DNA of 8,899 nt from Chloroflexi bacterium RBG_16_60_22 (lineage in GTDB: Bacteria > Chloroflexota > Dehalococcoidia > Dehalococcoidales > RBG-16-60-22). How positions within the stretch are numbered: position 1 is the first letter of the stretch; each line of letters starts with the position of its first letter. A program made the position numbers and the translations under genes. Shown one piece after another: positions 6,696 to 8,899 of the stretch. A model generated the notes under the pieces. The model ran no database searches. It saw only the letters and a list, made by a program, of their open reading frames with translations, and was not told where the DNA came from. The stretch spans positions 20,361 through 29,259 of the forward strand of contig MGNX01000100.1 in NCBI GenBank assembly GCA_001796935.1. Direction: 5' to 3'.

Positions 6696-6704
6696 TGATA
6701 TAAT
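6696..6704 (+). promoter_or_regulatory. Extended -10 promoter element of the SnoaL-like gene
   Basis: TGATATAAT is a perfect TATAAT box (6699-6704) with the TG of an extended -10 at 6696-6697. At the matching distance upstream only weak TTTCAG/TTCAGG sequences occur, so the extended -10 probably carries the promoter. Transcription would begin near 6711, giving a leader of about 38 bases with the AAGGAGG site at 6731-6737. Confidence 0.65.
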
Positions 6705-6730
6705 TGCCGGGCATGGGGTTGGAAAGCCGA

Positions 6731-6737
6731 AAGGAGG
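6731..6737 (+). promoter_or_regulatory. Ribosome-binding site deciding the start of the SnoaL-like gene
   Basis: AAGGAGG is a near-complete Shine-Dalgarno match 11 bases before the ATG at 6749. It rules against the upstream in-frame alternatives near 6704-6716. Confidence 0.8.
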
Positions 6738-6748
6738 AAAATAATACT

Positions 6749-7228
6749 ATGAACCCGGAGGAAATGGAAAATAGGCTCCGCATCCTGGAGGACATCGAAG
6801 CGATTAAGCAGTTGCAGGTGCGTTACGTCAATTACCTCACCACCATCGCCTGGGATGACCTCGTCGATTGCTTTACGGCCGATGCCGTGGTGGATTTAAG
6901 CGTGGGCAAGGTCAGGGGTAAAGCCGCCATTGAGGACCTCTTCAAGAAGAAGATAGCCGTCACTCACGTGGGACTGGAGGGGAACTTCGTGGTGCATCCC
7001 ATTATCTCCGTGAAGGGAAATAAGGCCACCGGCAGCTGGCTGCTCTACACCCACTTTTCCCTCCCCCACAAAATCCAGCGCGACCCCTCTCCCACCGCCG
7101 ACGAGGATGCGCCCGACTGGATGCAGGGATTTTATGAGATGGAATACGCCCGGGAAAACGGCGGGTGGAAAATCAGCCGGCTGCGGTGGACCCGCCGCCT
7201 GCGGTCGCCGCGGCCGCCGGGGGAGTGA
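6749..7228 (+). CDS. SnoaL-like / NTF2-fold protein (SnoaL_4 type)
   Basis: This 159-residue protein shows the cone-shaped NTF2-like fold of the SnoaL_4 family (PF13577), which includes dehydratases such as BaiE and linalool or scytalone dehydratase-like enzymes and non-catalytic binders. The signature is a leading helix, EDIEAIKQLQVRYVNYL (14-30), then WDDLVDCFTADAVVDLS (35-51), GKAAIEDLFKK (57-67), and the strand block ending in WKISRLRWTRR (140-150). Tyr26/Tyr29, Asp36/Asp37 and His73/His83 lie where catalytic residues sit in BaiE-like dehydratases, but I cannot align them with certainty and no substrate is claimed. The ATG at 6749-6751 was chosen because AAGGAGG lies 11 bases upstream; an in-frame TTG at 6704 overlaps the -10 box and would lie upstream of the predicted transcript start. 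It is the only plus-strand gene, monocistronic, and convergent with the thiolase. The last residues (RSPRPPGE) are low complexity. Confidence 0.85.
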   Translation: MNPEEMENRLRILEDIEAIKQLQVRYVNYLTTIAWDDLVDCFTADAVVDLSVGKVRGKAAIEDLFKKKIAVTHVGLEGNFVVHPIISVKGNKATGSWLLYTHFSLPHKIQRDPSPTADEDAPDWMQGFYEMEYARENGGWKISRLRWTRRLRSPRPPGE

Positions 7229-7257
7229 ATCGATATTATTCGGTTATGGTTGGGACT

Positions 7258-7330
7258 TGTCATGGCGACCAAAGCGAAGCAATCCCGAACACGTAGAGAT
7301 TGCTTCGTCGCTGCGCTCCTCGCCATGACA
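7258..7330. repeat. Palindromic repeat, copy C (73 bp)
   Basis: The outer arms TGTCATGGCG (7258-7267) and CGCCATGACA (7321-7330) are perfect reverse complements, and GCGAAGCAATC (7274-7284) faces GATTGCTTCGTC (7298-7309) inside. The right arm 7297-7322 is an exact reverse complement of 2794-2819 in copy A; the left arm has diverged. The element sits between the convergent SnoaL-like and thiolase genes, 29 bases past the first stop codon, so a hairpin here could serve either transcript. The outer stem differs from copies A and D by one paired change (G7264 with C7324, where A has T2792 with A2857). Confidence 0.9.
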
Positions 7331-7341
7331 GTTTAAAGTAA

Positions 7342-7369
7342 GCGGCGGCATCCGTGAAGATGCCGCCGC
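7342..7369 (-). terminator. Terminator-like hairpin downstream of the thiolase gene
   Basis: GCGGCGGCATC (7342-7352) and GATGCCGCCGC (7359-7369) form a perfect 11-bp, GC-rich stem around a 6-base loop. On the minus strand the stem is followed by TTACTTTAA, a modest T-rich tail, and it lies 26 bases beyond the thiolase stop codon. On the plus strand no T tract follows, so the terminator reads for the thiolase transcript. The T run is broken, so efficiency may be moderate. Confidence 0.7.
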
Positions 7370-7395
7370 CCTGTCTCCCGTATTAAGTCTTTTGC

Positions 7396-8667
7396 CTACT
7401 TCCGCTCGATGATAATCGCCATGCCCTGGCCGCCGCCGATGCAGAGGGTCGCCAGCCCCAGGCCCAGGTTGCGGCGCTTCATCTCGTGGGCCAGCGTCAC
7501 GACTATCCTGGCGCCGGTGCAGCCGATGGGGTGCCCCAGCGATATCCCGCCGCCGTGGAGGTTCGTTTTGGTCATGTCGATATCGAGCTCTTTGATGCAG
7601 CCGATGGACTGCGAGGCGAAGGCCTCGTTCAGCTCGATGTAGTCGATGTCCTTCAGGGTCAGTCCGGCCAGCTTCAGTGCCTTCCGGGTAGCCGGCACCA
7701 CGCCCAGCCCCATGTAGGCGGGGTCGACGCCGCCGGTGGCGTAGGCCCGGACGGTCGCCAGCGGCTCGAGGCCGAGCTCCCTGGCCTTCTCCGCGGCCAT
7801 CACCACCAGGGCCGCGCCGGCATCGGTGATGGCGGAGGCGTTGCCGGCGGTCACGCCGCCGTCGGCCTTGAACACCGTCGGCAGCTTGCCGAGCAGCTCC
7901 AGGGAGGTCTCCCGGGGATGTTCGTCGGTATCGAACATCTTCGTCTCCCGCTTCACCCTGACCTCCACCGGCACTATCTCTTCCTTGAAGGTGCCGTCCT
8001 TGATGGCCGCCAGGGCGCGATTGTTGCTCTCCAGCGCGAAGGCGTCCTGCTCCTGCCGGCTGATGCTGTACTGCTCGGCGATGTTCTCCGAGGTCACGCC
8101 CATGTGGTAGTTGTAAAATATCTCCCAGAGCCCGTCCTGCACCATGCCGTCGACCATCTCCGCGTTGAACATCCTGGCCCCCCAGCGCATCTTGGGGACG
8201 TAGTAGGGGACGGCGCTCATGTTCTCGATGCCCCCGGCGATAATCACCCTGGCGTCACCGGCCTTGATGGACTGCGCCGCCAGCGCGACCGCTTTCATGC
8301 CGGAGGCGCAAATTTTATTCACCGTGAAGGCGTTGACTTCCTTGGGCACGCCGGCGTAAATGGCCGCCTGGCGGGCGGGGTTCTGCCCCTGCCCGGCCTG
8401 GATGACGTTCCCCATGATGACCTCGTCGACCGTGACCTCCTTGAGGGAATCGTCCCAGTGCCGGTACTTCTTCTCCAGTTCGATGATCCCCTGGCCCTTT
8501 AACGATGCCGGGGCGTAGCCGGCATCCCCCTTCGGTCTCAGGCCGGCTTTCTTCAGCGCCCCTTCGATGCAGACGGCGCCCAGCTTTACCGCCGGGACGT
8601 CCTGGAGGGCCCCGCCGTAGTTGCCTATGGCCGTTCTGACGCCGCTGACAATGACCGCCTCACTCAT
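7396..8667 (-). CDS. Thiolase (acetyl-CoA acetyltransferase family) with an insertion before the catalytic cysteine
   Basis: This 423-residue protein has the full thiolase fold (PF00108 and PF02803) and should catalyse the reversible condensation or thiolytic cleavage of acyl-CoA. Catalytic residues are intact: Cys120 in NKICASGMKA (117-126), Asn347 in LNEAF (346-350), His379 in GGGISLGHPIGCTGAR (372-387) and Cys409 in CIGGGQG (409-415). The GGIENMS stretch (145-151) is also typical. Residues about 46-78 form an extra segment between AGLRP and the conserved VDEVIMGNV; classical biosynthetic thiolases of about 392 residues lack it and carry the nucleophile near residue 89. The ATG at 8665-8667 follows AAGGAG at good spacing. 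The gene stands alone, without a dehydrogenase or hydratase partner in view, so biosynthetic and degradative roles cannot be separated. A terminator hairpin and palindromic repeat C follow it. Confidence 0.95.
   Translation of the reverse strand: MSEAVIVSGVRTAIGNYGGALQDVPAVKLGAVCIEGALKKAGLRPKGDAGYAPASLKGQGIIELEKKYRHWDDSLKEVTVDEVIMGNVIQAGQGQNPARQAAIYAGVPKEVNAFTVNKICASGMKAVALAAQSIKAGDARVIIAGGIENMSAVPYYVPKMRWGARMFNAEMVDGMVQDGLWEIFYNYHMGVTSENIAEQYSISRQEQDAFALESNNRALAAIKDGTFKEEIVPVEVRVKRETKMFDTDEHPRETSLELLGKLPTVFKADGGVTAGNASAITDAGAALVVMAAEKARELGLEPLATVRAYATGGVDPAYMGLGVVPATRKALKLAGLTLKDIDYIELNEAFASQSIGCIKELDIDMTKTNLHGGGISLGHPIGCTGARIVVTLAHEMKRRNLGLGLATLCIGGGQGMAIIIERK
8504..8526. repeat. Perfect inverted repeat inside the thiolase insertion
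   Basis: GATGCCGG (8504-8511) and CCGGCATC (8519-8526) are perfect reverse complements around a 7-base spacer. They fall in the codons for DAGYAPAS of the inserted protein segment. It may be chance in GC-rich DNA or a trace of how the segment arose. Confidence 0.6.
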
Positions 8668-8694
8668 GCCTTTTCTCCTTTCATTTTCCTCTAT

Positions 8695-8700
8695 ATTATA
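8695..8700 (-). promoter_or_regulatory. -10 box of the thiolase promoter
   Basis: On the minus strand this reads TATAAT, a perfect -10 match, 27 bases ahead of the thiolase ATG. A convincing TTGACA-like -35 is absent at 16-18 bases; the DNA upstream is instead A-rich on the coding strand and may help polymerase binding. The predicted leader is about 20 bases and includes the AAGGAG site. Confidence 0.55.
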
Positions 8701-8722
8701 ACGTTTTCTCTCGTTTTTCCCG

Positions 8723-8759
8723 TTTTGTCATCCCCGCTTCACCTTTTGCCATCCCCGCC
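8723..8759. repeat. Short tandem repeat, TTTTGYCATCCCCGC type (21-base period)
   Basis: TTTTGTCATCCCCGC (8723-8737) and TTTTGCCATCCCCGC (8744-8758) differ by one base and are spaced by 21 bases through TTCACC. A third unit, TTTTGTCATTCCCGC, occurs at 8885-8899, preceded by an exact copy of the 16-base CCCGCTTCACCTTTTG (8733-8748 and 8874-8889). The unit resembles the arm of the common TGTCATTCCCGC repeats seen in many bacterial genomes. Confidence 0.8.
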
Positions 8760-8784
8760 TTATTTCGGTATTTATTCGGTTTCA

Positions 8785-8870
8785 GTCATTGCGAGCCGAA
8801 GGCGAAGCAATCTCTATCAACGTTTTAAGATTGCTTCGTCGCCCGTATCAGGCGGGCTCCTCGCAATGAC
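8785..8870. repeat. Palindromic repeat, copy D (86 bp)
   Basis: The outer arms GTCATTGCGAG (8785-8795) and CTCGCAATGAC (8860-8870) are perfect reverse complements. Bases 8785-8816 are the exact reverse complement of 2831-2862 in copy A (32 bases), and 8827-8842 matches 2805-2820 the same way. It differs from A and C by an enlarged inner part, where GCCCG (8841-8845) and CGGGC (8853-8857) make a small side hairpin in place of the GCTGCGC of the other copies. It lies about 118 bases upstream of the thiolase start, flanked by the 21-base-period repeat units. Confidence 0.9.
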
Positions 8871-8884
8871 AGTCCCGCTTCACC

Positions 8885-8899
8885 TTTTGTCATTCCCGC
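8885..8899. repeat. Third unit of the TTTTGTCATTCCCGC repeat, running into the window edge
   Basis: The unit at the right edge matches 8723-8737 with one change. The array or a further palindrome may continue beyond the window. TGTCATTCCCGC is a common left arm of a separate palindromic repeat type, so a partner arm may lie just outside. Confidence 0.65.

Larger units (their letters stand above)
6433..6748. other. Divergent intergenic region between corA and the SnoaL-like gene (316 bases)
   Basis: No credible gene is seen in either direction. The region holds candidate promoters for both flanking genes, a pyrimidine-rich stretch at about 6551-6580 with two C5 runs, and degenerate palindromic repeat B (6591-6664). 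The first 100 bases next to corA are markedly A/T-rich compared with the coding DNA, as expected of regulatory sequence. No tRNA or riboswitch fold was recognised. Confidence 0.6.

Noticed and set aside
6704..6748. Upstream TTG start for the SnoaL-like gene
   Set aside because: It overlaps the perfect TATAAT box and would precede the likely transcript start; the ATG at 6749 has a strong AAGGAGG.
7486..8502. Plus-strand open frame of 338 codons opposite the thiolase
   Set aside because: Antisense shadow of a thiolase with all catalytic residues; Gly/His/Leu-rich translation without a domain.
8723..8899. Possible CRISPR array from the recurring TTTTGTCATCCCCGC units
   Set aside because: Units are 15 bases with spacings of 6 and about 126 bases and no regular spacers; no cas genes are present.

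Overview
The window is a compact, GC-rich bacterial chromosome segment with eight complete genes and one gene cut by the left edge. Seven are on the minus strand in two operon-like runs, one is a lone plus-strand gene, and one is a single minus-strand gene. The gene set (type III pantothenate kinase, YhhQ, CorA, a stand-alone SnoaL-like protein, a thiolase), the GC-rich codon use and the many short palindromic intergenic repeats would suit an uncultured anaerobe such as a Chloroflexota/Dehalococcoidia lineage. This is only an impression; no marker gene here fixes the taxonomy.

Region 1 (1-2750, minus): a cofactor operon read right to left as nnr (NAD(P)HX repair), coaX (pantothenate kinase) and coaBC (4'-phosphopantothenoylcysteine synthesis and decarboxylation; only the first 113 codons are inside). 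Gaps are 5 and 18 bases. A convincing sigma70-type promoter with an extended -10 (2722-2750) lies about 20 bases ahead of the predicted transcript start. CoaX and CoaBC act in the same pathway (pantothenate to CoA); Nnr repairs damaged nicotinamide cofactors.

Region 2 (2786-6551, minus): a five-gene run read as corA, yhhQ, a metallo-beta-lactamase-fold hydrolase, a Mut7-C RNase/zinc-ribbon protein and a nitroreductase. Gaps are 8 to 48 bases, and a palindromic repeat starts one base past the last stop codon. The gene functions do not form an obvious pathway. The Mut7-C gene has a start-codon problem: its conserved N-terminus is encoded upstream of the first canonical start, in the same frame as the preceding gene and separated from it by a single TAG.

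Region 3 (6433-7395): a 316-base divergent intergenic region with promoters and a degenerate palindromic repeat, then a plus-strand SnoaL/NTF2-like gene. Its convergent junction with the thiolase holds a second palindromic repeat and a perfect 11-bp terminator-like hairpin.

Region 4 (7396-8899): a minus-strand thiolase with intact catalytic residues and an unusual insertion of about 31 residues before the catalytic cysteine. Its upstream region contains a perfect TATAAT box, a 21-base-period short repeat and a third palindromic repeat.

The genes are mostly ordinary housekeeping or central metabolism, and I see no defence, phage or biosynthetic system. The most unusual material is the dispersed palindromic repeat family (copies at 2786, 7258 and 8785, with a related element at 6591), including one pair of compensatory changes between copies, the Mut7-C start anomaly and the thiolase insertion.
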